Source of the DNA: Prorocentrum cordatum
Taxonomy: Eukaryota > Sar > Dinophyceae > Prorocentrales > Prorocentraceae
Assembly: GCA_963575745.1 (NCBI GenBank)
Contig: CAUYUJ010016302.1
Coordinates: 77,501 to 141,500 of the forward strand
Reading direction: 5' to 3'
DNA length: 64,000 nt
The translations under genes and the position numbers were made by a program. Positions 39,330 to 50,540 of this stretch are shown here, piece after piece; position 1 is the first letter of the stretch; every line of letters starts with the position of its first letter. Under the pieces are notes generated by a model, which did no database searches, was not told the DNA's origin, and saw nothing but the letters and a program-made list of their open reading frames with translations.

Positions 39330-41023
39330 CTATGAGTCGGAGCTGGTCGCAATCGCCATCCATTAAGTCGATGCGGGAGCCGATGCATGAGACCGTGATT
39401 CATGGATGTGCCCATGGCCTCCGCGAGGCGTGGTCCGGCCTCCTGATGAAGAAGGCCCTGAATTCAGCGCGGAGCTCGCGAGGACGTGCTCCAACCGTCC
39501 TGGGCGAGGCGACAACCACATCCACCGAGCCATCGAAGATGGCCAGGTAGTGGCTCAGACCGCGTACTACCCGCCGGCGCTGTGCAGGGCCTGGGAGAAG
39601 CACATCATGCGCAAGAACACGAGCGTCAACTACGGCAAGGAGATCTACACGGGCCTGGAGCAGATCCCAGAGGACGCCGAGGGCGAACAGGAGGCAGCTC
39701 TGGAAGATGGCCTCCTTCAAGACTGCCTCGACGACCTACACGAGGACACGATCAGAAAGGGTCTCGGGATTTCGGACACCCCGACCAACAAAGAAATGGA
39801 GATCGAACAACGGTTGACGCGACTCCACCGGAACCTCAGGCACCCGAGCAACAAGCCGCTCTACAAGATCCTCAAGGCCTCAGGAACCCCAGTTCAGGTA
39901 CTCCGACTGGCACTTCGTCTCCAGTGCCACGGATGCCACATGGGACAACTACCAAAGGCAGTGAAGGTGGCGTCAGGCATCGAGATACCCGCAGTGCTCG
40001 AGGTCCTGGCCTCGGACGGCCTGGAGTGGCTTTCACCGAAGCTGGACATCTTCGTAATAACGCTGAACCTGGACGAAGGGTCTGGGCTGACGAGCGTCAG
40101 ACTCCATGGGCAGGAGGGGAGCGGAACGGCAACAGGACGACGTCCGAGGTGATCTCGACGTGGATCACGTGGTGCGGTTACTATCGTCGGCCGAGCCTTC
40201 TACGCCTCGACCCCGAAGGCTGCCATCGTTCTCAGGCAGTTGCCAAGTGGTGCTCGGACCGCGGCATCGAACTGTGGATAGCCCCAGGCGAGGCCCACTG
40301 GCTGATGGGCGAGGTTGAGGGCGGATGAGAAACTTTTCAAGCGACTGATGACGAAGCTGGCGACCCTGGACCCAGTGTCCCATTGAAGAGTTGATCTCAT
40401 GGGCCGTGGGGGCGATCAACACCATGGACAAGGCTGGCAACCACTCGCCTTTCGAGCATGTGATGGGAGTGACCAGAATGCCCGCCTCGAGCAACCCGTT
40501 CGCCATCATAGACGGGGACACTGGCGAGACACAAGAACAGCGACGCCTGCTCGCGCGCAAGAGCTTCCTGGAAATAGAATATGCGGAACGTCGCCAGCAC
40601 GCAGAGCACGCTCGGAACCGCGTCTACCAGACCTGGTATCCAGGTGACCTCATCTACTTCTGGCGCAAGGGGAAGGGCCTCGAGAACAGCCCCGGCAAGA
40701 AGGGGGGCTGGTACGGCCCCGCGCGTGTCCTCGTGCAGGAGAAACGACATGTGGACGGGCGGAACCGCCCTAAGTCGGTGATCTGGGACCCTCACGGGAA
40801 GGTGCTCCTCAGGTGCACCCCTGAACAAGTACGAGCCGCCTCAGAAGTGGAGAAGATGATCACCGAGTTGCAGCGGCCGACGAACCTCGGCAAGACCATG
40901 ACGGCGACTCTAGAGACAGCGAAGGCAGGGACCAACGAGGACCTCCTGGAGCAGGGTCGCCCAGACCTGCGAGACCCCACCGCAACCTGCGATGGAGATC
41001 CCCCGAAACAGCACCGCCGCTGA
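39330..41023 (+). pseudogene. Integrase of copia 1 (frameshifted)
   Basis: The N-terminal zinc domain is in one frame from about 39530: HRNLRHPSNKPL (H-x4-H) and CHGCHMG (C-x2-C) form the HHCC motif at 39826-39960. The catalytic core follows, decayed: VLASDGLEWLSPKLDI carries the first Asp region, and after a frame change AKWCSDRGIELWIAPGEAH and WLMGEVE lie near 40235-40320, with the Glu region. The C-terminal part at 40391-41023 (INTMDKAGNHSPFEHVMG, FWRKGKGLENSPGKKGGWYG, RVLVQEK) is well kept. This enzyme would insert cDNA; frame breaks around 40150 and 40330 disable it. Confidence 0.7.
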
Positions 41024-41333
41024 GGAACCACCTACTTCGGCCATGGACGAGATGGAAATTCCTCCAGAGACTGACGATGATGCCGCCGGTGCCGCAATAC
41101 CCTCGCGACAGATGACGCCCAGCTCAGCGACTCAGCCGGAGGATTAGCCAAGCGAGATCCCCGACCGACGGTCTCGATCACCTCCATCTCGCTCGGAAGA
41201 AAGATTAGCGGCACCGACACCACCAGCAGCATGCGCAAGGACATCAGCCCCTATCCGTCAGCTTTCCAGGGCACCGTCACGACCCCGACCAGGAGAATCC
41301 TCGTCATCAGCGGCTGGCGCCGCAACCCGTGAC

Positions 41334-42464
41334 GTGTCCAGACCCCGATGGCGCATGACACACCGCGGGCTCGAGATGGATCTGCATGTGCCTCCCGAGA
41401 CGCGGCAGAAGGGTCCAGACGGGCAGATGGACACGGCAATGGGCAACGAGTCCAACCTCATGGTCAACCTCCTCCACAAGCCGGACACCACTCTCGGGAA
41501 CGACGAGCATCCGACCGCCTACTTCGAGTACCGCGTGGACAGGAACACGACCCCCGATGGGCGCCGCGACCTGAAGAACCACATCCTGGACAGCTTCGTC
41601 GTCAACCAGCGCCGCAAGGATAAGGTGGAGCCCACGTGGTCAAAGATGAACACCAGCGAGCGGAAGGAGTTCGAAAAAGCATTCGACAAGAAAACCAACA
41701 ACTTGGTCGGACTCCGACCCGTTCCCATCTCCTGGGTCAAGGACGCCGCCGACGTCATCAGGGCGAGATGGCTCGTCACCCGAAATGCAGACGGGAAGGA
41801 AAAGGCGCGACTGGTGCTCCTCGGCTACCAGACCAAGGATCTGAGACAGGAACCGACATCACGCCCAACGGCCTCCCGACGAGCTCGGAATGTCATGCTC
41901 ACGGTGAGTGCGTCGAAACACTGCAAGCTAACCAAGGGAGACGTGACCTCGGCCTTCCTGCAGGCTCACGAGCTGGACGAGGACCTCGTCATCGAGCCCG
42001 ACGCCGTACTCAAGAAGGCGTTCGACGTGAAGGACGACGAGATCCTGCAGGTAGTGAAACCAGGGTACAGCATCGGTGAGGCACCCTGCCACTGGTGGGG
42101 GACGGTCAAGACGGACTTCTCGAAGTTGGGTCTCCGAGCCTGCAAACTGGAGCCCTGCCTCTGGAAAGCCCGCTGTTCCAAGACCGGCAGACTGATCGGC
42201 ATGGTCATGGTCCACGTGGACGACTTCATCCTGGCGGGTGACGCCTCGTGCACCGAGTGGCAGGCCCAGATCAAGCAGATCGGGGGGCTCTACAAGTGGG
42301 GCACCTGGGAGGACATGAACGAGGGGCTCACCTCCCTCGAGCAGTGCGGCGTCACGATCGAAGAAAACGAGAAGGGCTTCTTCCTCCACCAGCAGGCGTA
42401 CGTCGACAAGATCGAGGAAGTCCGAACGACGAGCGGAAGCAAACGACGCACCACGACACCCTGA
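41334..42464 (+). pseudogene. Reverse transcriptase of copia 1 (long intact segment)
   Basis: A 376-codon open stretch covering most of the copia RT. Motifs run in order: RARWLVTRNADGKEKARLVL, then GDVTSAFLQAHELDEDLVI with the first catalytic Asp, LKLEPCLW-type LEPCLWKARC, VHVDDFILAGD with the catalytic Asp pair at 42218-42223, and a C-terminal LTSLEQCGVTIEENEKGFFL. The active-site residues are intact, in contrast to copia 2. The frame has no ATG at its left edge and is a fragment of the former pol. It ends at a stop at 42462-42464, after which RNase H continues in other frames. Confidence 0.8.
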
Positions 42465-43165
42465 CAGACGCGGACAAGACGGTGCTCAGGGCCTTCTGCG
42501 GAGAAATCTACTGGCTCGGCGTGAACACCATGCCCTTTCTCCTCTGACGCTGAAGACGAACGGTGCATGGTGCGTCTGTTCCTCGCGGAGGTGTTGTGCA
42601 AAAAGTCCCCGCTGCAGGATCACACGACAGCACTGCGGAGCCTGCCAGCCGTGTTGGTCACTGACTGCAAGGCCTTCTACGACGGCGTGGTGCGGTCTCA
42701 GTCGGCCGGACTGGCGCTCGAGGAGCGGCGGACGGCCATCGAGGCGCTGGCACTCCGCGCAACGCCCTCGATGAGGGACAGACGACAGCGCGCTGGGTCC
42801 ACTCTCGTGCGCAGATCGCCGACGGGCTAACAAAAGCCAGTTGGCAGGCCGTTGGTGTGATACTGGCCTTTCTCGAGAAACAGCAGTGGCATCTCATTTA
42901 CGACGAGCCGTCCATGAGTGCCCGAAAGAGGGCCGCCCTCGGCAAGGGCATCTTCGACGAGACGGATCCGGCCCATCCAGCTGATGCGCGACATGTGCTC
43001 GAGGAACGGCGACTGGCGCGCCAGGGCCAGACTACGGACAACCTGAAGGGGAACGCACAGAGCGAGACGAACACTACGGCCGAGACAACCTCCGACTACC
43101 TGATCATGATCCAGAAGTCCAGCAAGAGGTGGATGCCCACCGCAGGTTCATCAAGCAGCACTCTG
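42465..43165 (+). pseudogene. RNase H of copia 1 (deleted and frameshifted)
   Basis: Pieces in three frames: ADKTVLRAFCGEIYWLG (42472-42525), VLVTDCKAFYDGVVRSQSAG (42653-42712, with the RNase H Asp), RWVHSRAQIADGLTKA in another frame near 42790-42840, and ILAFLEKQQWHL. The segment between the first two pieces is shorter than expected, pointing to an internal deletion near 42545-42570. Confidence 0.68.
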
Positions 43166-43217
43166 TGAGCACAGTTCTGGACTGTGCCGGCGACATGGCA
43201 GCCCTTTTCCCCCTGTC

Positions 43218-43489
43218 TGAATGCTACGCAGGAGGATGCCTCTGTATACTCTCCTCCTGTCTCTCCGTCCTGCCATGTTCGTGCCATCGCCACTCTCGGC
43301 TCCAGGCGAGGGTGGGCGGGACTGACAGAGAGCTTGCAGTTGCCAGCCAGATTGCGCCGGGGGGTGCGATCGCAGTGGAGAGGACACAAGGTGTCCTAAC
43401 AACATCTAGATCGATATTCAAGAATACCCACGACGTCTGACGACGACGATAACTCCGACATAGACCTCATCAGGGAGCTCTACGAATCA
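43218..43489 (+). repeat. 3' LTR of copia 1
   Basis: TGAATGCTACGCAGGAGG to CTCTACGAATCA, homologous to 35509-35786. An alternative TG start at about 43167 (TGTGAGCACAGTTC) would give a longer LTR with no counterpart on the left side. Confidence 0.8.
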
Positions 43490-43604
43490 GACCCTTGGGC
43501 CCCCCCCCTCGGGCGCTCCCATCAGGACCCCTCGCGGCCGGGTCGTCGTGGCCGCCACTGCCACCGTCGTCCTCATCCTCCACCCTCCTTATCTCTCCCC
43601 CTCC

Positions 43605-43900
43605 AATTCTGGACGACGCGGACGACGACGAAGACGACGACGACGACAACGATTGCGACGACGACAACTGCGACGACGACGACGGCGACGGCCGACGACG
43701 ACGACGACGACGACGACGGCGACGGCGGCGACGATCACAACGACGACTACGACGACGACGACGACCACGACGACGACGAACACGACGACGACGACGACGA
43801 CGACGACGCGGCGACGGCGGCGGCTGTGGCGACAGCGACGGCGACGGCGATGGCAACGGCGACGGCGACGGCGACGGTGACGGCGATGACGACGACGGAC
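43605..43900. repeat. (GAC)n trinucleotide tract
   Basis: GACGACGACG with AAC, GGC and TGC interruptions, ending GACGGCGACGGCGATGGC. Open in most frames on both strands by composition alone. Confidence 0.9.
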
Positions 43901-44111
43901 GACCGAAGGGACGGAAGGGATGGCAGAGGAAAAAGGAAGGAAATTGTCCCCGGAATTGGAAGCCAAATCGAAACCTCGCAGAGTCGACATGCCGGAATTA
44001 GATAAAAATCGAATGGTCCCAAGCGAGCTGGACGAAAAAAACGGATCGGCAAGATGGACCAGATCGGTAGGTTCACAGATTTGGGAGAGCGTGATCCACC
44101 GCCGCTCTACT

Positions 44112-45245
44112 GTGGAAAATCCCACCAGCCTTTGGGCGTGAGTGGTTTAGAGAGCTCTCTCTCTGTTCTCAACCCCCTACCCCCCTTCTTCCCCTTCGGG
44201 GAGGGGTTTACCCCTCCCCCTACCCCCTACCCCTGGACCTGGACAGGGTGCCCCGCGGGTGGTTGGAGGGGTCTTTTTCGACTCCTCGGAGGGCCAAAAA
44301 AACGACGACCCTCACGAGGATTCTGGCCCCGAGGGGGGGGAGGGAGTTTAGCGCCTGAACTCGTCGTTGAAGTAAAAAACATTGATTTTACAACGGTTTT
44401 GGCCCCATCTTGGCCTTCTGAGGGGGCCGCGTTCCTCTTCCTTCTTAGCAAAATCACTGATTTTCCAAAAAGGTTTTGGGCTGATTATGTCCTTTTCAGG
44501 GGTCAGCGTTTACTCGCGCTTATGAGGAGGTCGCAAGAGACCCCAAGATAGCCCCAAGAGGCCCCCAGGAGGCTCCCCAGAGGCCTCCCGGAGGCCCCCA
44601 AGAGGCCCCCCAGAGGCCCCTAGAGGTCCCCTCGAGGCTCCCAAGAGGCCCCCAAGAGGCCCCAAGAGGCTCCAAGAGGCCCCCAAGACGCCCCCAAGAG
44701 GCCCCCAAGAGGCCCCCAAGAGGCCCCAAGAGCCCCAACAGGCCCAACGAGGAGCCCGAACGACTCACACCAGGACGAAACACCCCAACGACTCACACCA
44801 CGAGGAGCCCGAACGAGTCACACCACAAGGAAGGGCCCGAACGCCTCACACCAAGACTAGGCGCCCGAACGACTCACACCACGAGGAGCCCGAACGATTC
44901 ACACCACGACGCGGGCCCCGAACGACTCACACCACGAGGAGCCCGAACGAGTTACACCAGGAGGAGGGGACCGAACGACTCACACACAAGGAGGGGACTC
45001 ACACCACGAAGAGCCCGAACGACGTACACACAATGAGGGGCCCGAAGGAGTTACACAAGGAAGGACGAGGGGCCCCAACGACTCATACCACGACGAGCTG
45101 GAACGACTCACATATCTGCAACGCACACAGACGCGAACACTCGCATTATCTCTGGCGTGCCTGCATGTCCTCGAGCGATCGCCGCCACAACGCTGCTACA
45201 ACGAGGGCGGGGCCAATGGGGCAAGGAGTGCAACATGCATCGTAA
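44112..45245. repeat. Composite repeat module, copy A
   Basis: Order: a ~400-bp non-repetitive head beginning TCCCACCAGCCTTTGGGCGT; a CCCCAAGAGGCCCC minisatellite (44540-44740); and an array of about 25-bp units CCCGAACGACTCACACCA plus CGAGGAG / AGGACGAGG variants (44750-45110). The head contains CCCTCCCC and TTTACCCCTCCCC blocks and ends TTTCAGGGGTCAGCGTTTAC. Copy B at 45259 repeats the same order. Confidence 0.85.
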
Positions 45246-45258
45246 GAACACGTGGCCA

Positions 45259-46490
45259 ATCCCACCAGCCCTTTGGGCGTGAGTGGTTTAGAAAGCCCTC
45301 TCGGTCCTCAACCCCCCTTCTTTTCCTTCGGGGAGGGGTTTACCCCTCCCCCTACCCCCTCCCCCTGGACCTGGACAGGGAGTCCGGGGCGTAGTCAGGG
45401 GGGTCTTTTTTGACTCCTGGGAGGGCCAAAAAACGACGACCCTCACGAGGATTCTGGCCCCGTCGGGGGGATACAGTTTGGCCCTTCTGCTCTTCTTGGA
45501 AGCCAAAATCGTTGATTTTACTAGGGTTTTGGCCCCATGTTGGCCTCCTGCGGGGGCCGCGCTTCTCTTCCTCCATAGCAAAATCATTGATTTTACAAAG
45601 GTTTCTGCCTCATTTTGTCCTTTTCAGGGGGCAACACTCATTTACGCTTCTGAGGAAGTCGCAAAAGGCCCCAAGATGGCCCCAAGAGGCCCCCAGGAGG
45701 CTCCCAAGAGGCCTCCAAGAGGCCCCCAAGAGGCCCCCAAGAGGCCCCCAAGAGGCCCCCAAGAGGCCCCCAAGAGGCCCCCAAGAGGCCCCAAGAGGCC
45801 CCAAGAGGCCCCCAAGACGCCACCAACAGGCCCCCAAGACGCCCCCAAGAGGCCCCCAGAGGCTCCAAGAGGCCCGCAAGAGGCCCCACGAGGAGCCCGA
45901 ACGACTCACACCAGGACGAGGGGCCCCAACGACTCATACCACGAAGAGCCCGAAAGACTCACACCACAAGGAGGGGCCCGAACGACTCACACCAGGACGA
46001 CGCGTCCGAACGACTCACACCACGAGGAGCCCGAACGACTCACACCACGACGCGGGCCCCGAACGACTCACACCACGAGGAGCCGGAACGAGTCACACCA
46101 GGAGGAGGGGCCCGAACGACTCACACCAGGACGAGGGGCCCGAACAACTCACACCACGAGAAGCCCGAACGACTCACACCAGGACGAAGAGCCCGAACGA
46201 CTCACACCACGAAGAGCCCGAACGACTCACACCAGGAAGAAGGGCCCGAACGACTCACACCAGGACGAGAAACCCCAAACGACTCAAACCACGAGGAGCG
46301 CTTTCTCTCCCTCCTCCTCCGCCTCGTCCTTCTCCCGCTCCCCCCACAAGGAGGATGTACAAGGAGGCGGGAGGAAGGAGGAACAGGGGAGATATGCGGG
46401 GCCAAGCGGACACACGCCTGAAAAACACGACTGTCGGCATGCTTCGCAAGAGTTGCTGCTGTGAGATGGGCTGGTGGGGGTACGCGAAGC
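45259..46490. repeat. Composite repeat module, copy B
   Basis: Same head (TCCCACCAGCCCTTTGGGCG to TTTCAGGGGGCAACACTC), minisatellite (45660-45890) and CGAACGACTCACACC array (45895-46290) as copy A. It is followed by a pyrimidine-rich part and GGGCTGGTGGGGGTACGCGA (46468-46487). CCCACCAGCCC at the head and GGGCTGGTGGG at the tail are an 11-bp inverted pair and could be element termini. Confidence 0.8.
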
Positions 46491-46599
46491 GTAAAAAAAA
46501 TTTCCCCCCTCTTCCTCCGGGACCCGAGGGCCCCCCCCCATCTCCGAAAATCCCCACCTTGCTGCCCCCCCCCCCCCCGGCAAACCCCCACTCCGTAAT

Positions 46600-46738
46600 T
46601 TAGTTTTCCAGCGTGAGCTGTCGAACCATTGATGGCTTGAGCCATAACGTACACGGATAGCCGAATAAACATTCAAACATATCTCGAACATCTCTGATGA
46701 CTATGAAGCCTCTTACCCCGAACTCATACACAATCTAA
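46600..46738 (-). repeat. 3' LTR of copia 2
   Basis: 139 bp, matching 58253-58392. On the plus strand it starts TTAGTTTTCCAGCG and ends CACAATCTAA, so the ends are TTAG/CTAA inverted rather than TG/CA. Flanks GTAAT (left) and TTCCC (beyond the other LTR) do not form a target duplication. Confidence 0.82.
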
Positions 46739-47076
46739 CTCCGATGCCTGTCCTTTACAGGACCGTAGGAAAACAAACATATAAGCGGAGCGTGGCGCGA
46801 TCCACTACTGCTTGAAATCATACAGCTTGGCTCTACTTACATGGCTTCTGAAAGACCTGCAACTATGCTTTTCTAACATCAGGCTGGCTTGCTAGGCTAC
46901 AGTGGAAATTCCCGTGCTTCCCGAGCTTTATCGAGGAAGCTGGAGGTAGGACGAGTGAGGAGCAGCAAAACGCACAAGCAAACGCTAATTTCTCCTCATC
47001 ACATGATATAATACATGTCTCTCGCGGGTAATCTCCCACGACTGCAACGCATGTCGTAGTAGACATCGTAGTACAG
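46739..47076. other. Untranslated 3' region of copia 2
   Basis: About 340 bp between the RNase H stop and the 3' LTR. No coding signal. No clear polypurine tract is seen at the LTR border (minus-strand side of 46739). Confidence 0.5.
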
Positions 47077-48026
47077 CTACTCCTGCAGATTCTCGATATC
47101 CTTCTCGGTCGCTTCCGGGTGTTGAACTGCTCTCTTGTGTCGCACTGCCTGGCCCTCGGTGAGGGTGATCTTCCATTTGCCTGTAGCGCAGTATATCAGA
47201 AGCTGATCGAACCAACCTTCTTTCGTGAGACCGTCCGCGAGCTTGATTATGGTCGGAACGTGTAGCAATGAACGGATAAGATGATGAACACGATCTTCAC
47301 GAAGTGCCAGGATAGCCACTCTCTGTGACTTGTCAGACGGTATACCGCGGCCGCCTGTGAGCAGCTCGAAGAGGTCCATGCAATCTGTCACTGCATCATG
47401 CGGTATGATGGTAATCTCCTTCTGACTCAGCTCCAGCATGTCGTGCGCGGTGATCGTCGTCCTCGGAGGTAGCACCATCTGGCAAAACAACTCCGTGAGC
47501 CTTGCCCGAATCGACTGGCCCATCTGAGTACAACCGATGGCCGATAGCGTCTCTGCATGCGAGGTCGAGTGCGAAACTCGCGAAGCCTTGCGCGCACTGA
47601 AGAACAGCGTGCCCGCGTAGCCTCCGACCTTGGACAAGTCCTGGCCCGTGACCCACTCGGGCGTGTCTATCTTGAGGTCGTCGTGCATCACCATGACAAA
47701 CTTGCCCTCGTACGGATAGCAGCTCTTCTTGCTTGCATGCCCACAGTCGTGAAGACTGCAGAGCCTCAGTGGAAACGGTACTTGATGGTAGCGCAGGCCG
47801 TTCATGTCCTTCGTTTTGTGAGCCTTCGCCAGTACACGATTGGCCATCTTCACGTGTTGAACCTGAGGGCACACCATCTCCGACTGCAGAGAAACCACAT
47901 CATGAGCAATATCCACTCGCGTGAGGCATAACCACAGTAAACTGCAAACCAACGATGTGAACTGGCGGTGCTCGTACTCGCCCAGCTCCTAGAGGTCCTT
48001 CGTGGCGTTGTACGCGTTCGTGAACT
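47077..48026 (-). pseudogene. RNase H and pol C-terminus of copia 2
   Basis: Open from just after a TAG at 47991-47989 to 47077. Segments: VCSLLWLCLTRVDIAHDV, LHDCGHASKKSCYPYEGKFV, ARKASRVSHSTSHAETLSA (the RNase H Glu), TDCMDLFELLTGG (Asp) and HVPTIIKLADGLTKEGWF (the conserved ADGLTK end). The frame upstream of the TAG joins that of RT across the LINE target site. Degradation of the RNA strand during cDNA synthesis is the family role. The single in-frame TAG would stop it, though this part is otherwise well preserved. Confidence 0.78.
48012..48026. repeat. Target-site duplication, left copy (15 bp)
   Basis: ACGCGTTCGTGAACT, identical to 50546-50560; flanking bases differ on both sides. It marks the left edge of the LINE insertion. 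Confidence 0.92.
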
Positions 48027-48560
48027 GCCCTGATGTTCTATGGGAGTTGCACGCTCATCTCGCTCAAGCTCGTCTTGGTCTAATACCTCCTGCGTTTGTT
48101 CTATCTATGGATTTAGAAAAATGCTATGACCGACTTGTTCTTCCCAATCTTCTGCGGCTCACAGACCATCTTGGGCTACCGATATGCGGCAACGTGCTTC
48201 GCAACTACCAAACGCTCGAGCGCATCCTCTTCGTGGACAACCAGTCCACGGACGTCCTCCTCAAGGGCTCCGGGATGGTGGGCGCCCCCCAGGGTTGCCC
48301 GATGGCCTGCTTCTTATGCAACTGCAACTTGACGTCCATCATGTGGCATTTGACGGTGTCCCAAGCGGTACTTCTCCTACCTGGACGACCGGTTTGTCCT
48401 TGCTGCGTCCTGGAACGAATTGGATCGAGTACTCGAGGCTACTCAGCACGTTGATTTGGCCATTGGTCCTGATCTTAATCTACCTAAGTGCGCTCGAGGC
48501 GTCGTCGTCCCTGTGGGTCGCAGTGCCCAAGTGTGCTGAGCAGAGTCTGAAAGACATACC
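48027..48560 (+). pseudogene. LINE reverse transcriptase palm fragment (frameshifted)
   Basis: Motif A, VLSMDLEKCYDRL (first catalytic Asp), and motif B, GAPQGCPMACFLCN, are in one frame (to about 48330). Motif C, YFSYLDDRFVLAAS (TAC-CTG-GAC-GAC at 48378-48389), is in a second frame, so at least one indel lies between 48310 and 48370. The following thumb and linker continue in a third frame from about 48500 to 50310. The RT fingers are missing because the copy is 5'-truncated. Confidence 0.78.
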
Positions 48561-50310
48561 TCTATGTAAGCATTTTCGGTATTTGGGTATCGATTTAGTC
48601 TTGGGCGAACCGTCTGCTGCCCCAGCGGCCGGCCGCCGTATTCACCAGCTTCGCAAACGGCTACATGTCGCTCGTGTACTACCTAACGTGCAACGAGGCG
48701 CGGCCGTCGCAGATGCCCTGTCAGCGGTGTGGTGCGACGGGGGTTATGCCTATATTGTACGTGATCTTCGTCAAGCGTGTTCTTGGGCAGCTCTTGCTCT
48801 TATGGGCAACATTCCCGAGGGACGTACTATTCGCCGGTCGAGAGAGCTTACTCTTCTTCTTGGGCCTGGTTGTCACAGGACTCACTTGGGGTGCGTGGCT
48901 ATCAACAGCGTTGTTGGGCTGTTCTGTCGTGCGATCTTGGCCGGGATTCTTGAAACAGCCGAGTGGCAGTTTTTATGGGCTCACCGCAGTCGGATACGTT
49001 TTTGGCCCCTAACGCTTCTTTCGCGGGCGTGCTCGACCCTCCAGATTGATTGGCACACAGCTACCGCTTTCAAGGCTGGGAGTCGCAGGCTCGCCTTCAC
49101 CATCCGCCCAGACCTGCTTGCAGATGCCGGCCGGGGTGCTTTTCCAGGTCTTTGCAAACGGGTTCAAGTGCAATCACAGCTTCATAAACTACAAGATGTT
49201 ATTCGGTTTGCCCTCGCTGGAAGCGAAGCGAGGCGGAGGCCCAAAGACTTTGGCGGCTTGTCCAACGGCCTCACCGAGAACCGAGACGCACGGGAGCATC
49301 TTTATGCTGCTCAACTACACTTCGGAGGTCCTGCCCTCACCTCCACTGGCTTGTGGACCCGGCTACGCGTCTCACGCATCGCCTACCGCGGTAACGACGA
49401 GTTCTGTGTACGTTGCGGCACAGCAGTGGACACAACTGAACACCGTTTGTGGCACTGTCCGTGTACTCAAGAGGCCCGTGCCTGGCTTGACCAACAGGCT
49501 CTTGGCAACCAGTTTCCAGATGGTCTTCCTCCTAGTCTCGCACGTTGTGGTCTTATCCCTTCTCGATTACCTGCTGGTCTTTCTCTTCACCATGCAGCAT
49601 GTGTTTCACAATATTTGTTCTGGGTCAACGCTATCGCAACTCAGGCGTGCGCGGACGCGCGCCACCATCGACATGTTCGCTTGGATTTGGACCGGCCAAA
49701 TTCTCAACCTGTCGACTTCATCTACGCGAGCGCCTTACCCCCGCTACGGCGCGCCAGGCGTGTCATCGCACCAGCTGCGCACGAGATGGACGACGGCCTT
49801 CCGCGAGGGGCCAGCCTGCCACCGCAACTCCCCAGCACGGTTTTCCAGCACCCGGTTAACGTGGTGGTCTCGTGTGACGGCAGTGCAACTCTCAACGGGG
49901 ACGAGTCGAAGTCTGGGTGGGGCTTCACGGTCGCTCTCCTCTTTTACGACCAGCTGCTGGATTTCTGTGGTCCTACAATCCTTGCTCGTGATGATGAGGC
50001 TTTCGTTGGTGCTACACGGCGTTCCAACAATGTGGGGGAGATTACGTCTTTGTGCTTTGCCCTCAACTTCATCAGCGACTTGTTGTCTCCTGACACAGAC
50101 CATTGTTTACAACTTATCCTACAACATCGCGGGGCGGCGCCCGGAAATTCCAGTGGCCCCCGTAACGGTCTGGACGGGCGTGCCGGCCTATCCGCTATCG
50201 TTATTCGCCATCGTCTTCAATCCGTACATATTTCATCACTTGTTGTTGAGTTTGATTCTCAATATGCTGCAGACGTTGTTCGCAGACACGCCCGCGCTCG
50301 TCGCAACTGA
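48500..50310 (+). pseudogene. LINE C-terminal region with zinc motif and RNase H
   Basis: One frame stays open from about 48500 to 50310. It contains HFRYLGIDLVLG after the palm and a zinc-binding segment CVRCGTAVDTTEHRLWHCPC (about 49405-49464) of the kind found near LINE RT ends. RNase H follows, beginning VVVSCDGSATLNGDESKSGW (Asp, ~49865-49920) with NNVGEITSLCFALN (Glu, ~50025-50065) and FDSQYAADVVRR (Asp). The tail RADHLADCG-type piece lies in another frame near 50408-50440. The shifted tail and truncated RT make it inactive. Confidence 0.75.
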
Positions 50311-50540
50311 CTCTTGTCTTGAGGACGCGGCCGATCCTTGACAGCATCGATCATCATACCACGGTGCCCAAGGTTGTTTCTCGCAACGGTGCCGTACTAA
50401 ATGACCGTGCTGATCACCTGGCTGATTGCGGTGCTGATGGTATGTCGCCCCCCTTGACATCGTTTTCCACGATTTCAAGATGGGCTCGAGCTTCGCGGTA
50501 ATATTTGGCATTGTGTTCAAGTAGCCCTTGGATTTTTTCA

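Larger units (their letters stand above)
35509..43489 (+). mobile_element. Ty1/copia retrotransposon 1, decayed, ~8.0 kb
   Basis: Two direct LTRs (35509-35786 and 43218-43489) bracket, in order, a tRNA-iMet-type primer site, Gag with a CCHC knuckle, protease, duplicated Cys motifs, integrase, RT with an intact HVDD box and RNase H. The order PR-IN-RT-RH is diagnostic of Ty1/copia. Coding sequence is broken by several frameshifts and stops. By eye the LTRs differ at roughly 30 positions plus a 6-bp indel. The copy is therefore old and not autonomous. No clear 5-bp target duplication (CTCTC left, GACCC right) and no obvious polypurine tract were found. Confidence 0.85.

Noticed and set aside
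43166-43217. Longer 3' LTR of copia 1 starting at TGTGAGCACAG
   Set aside because: No counterpart is present left of the 5' LTR, so the longer border is unsupported unless the 5' LTR is truncated.
44112-46464. Large Gly/Leu/Trp-rich or Arg/Pro-rich ORFs
   Set aside because: They arise from CCCCAAGAGG and CGAACGACTCACACC arrays read in stop-free phases.
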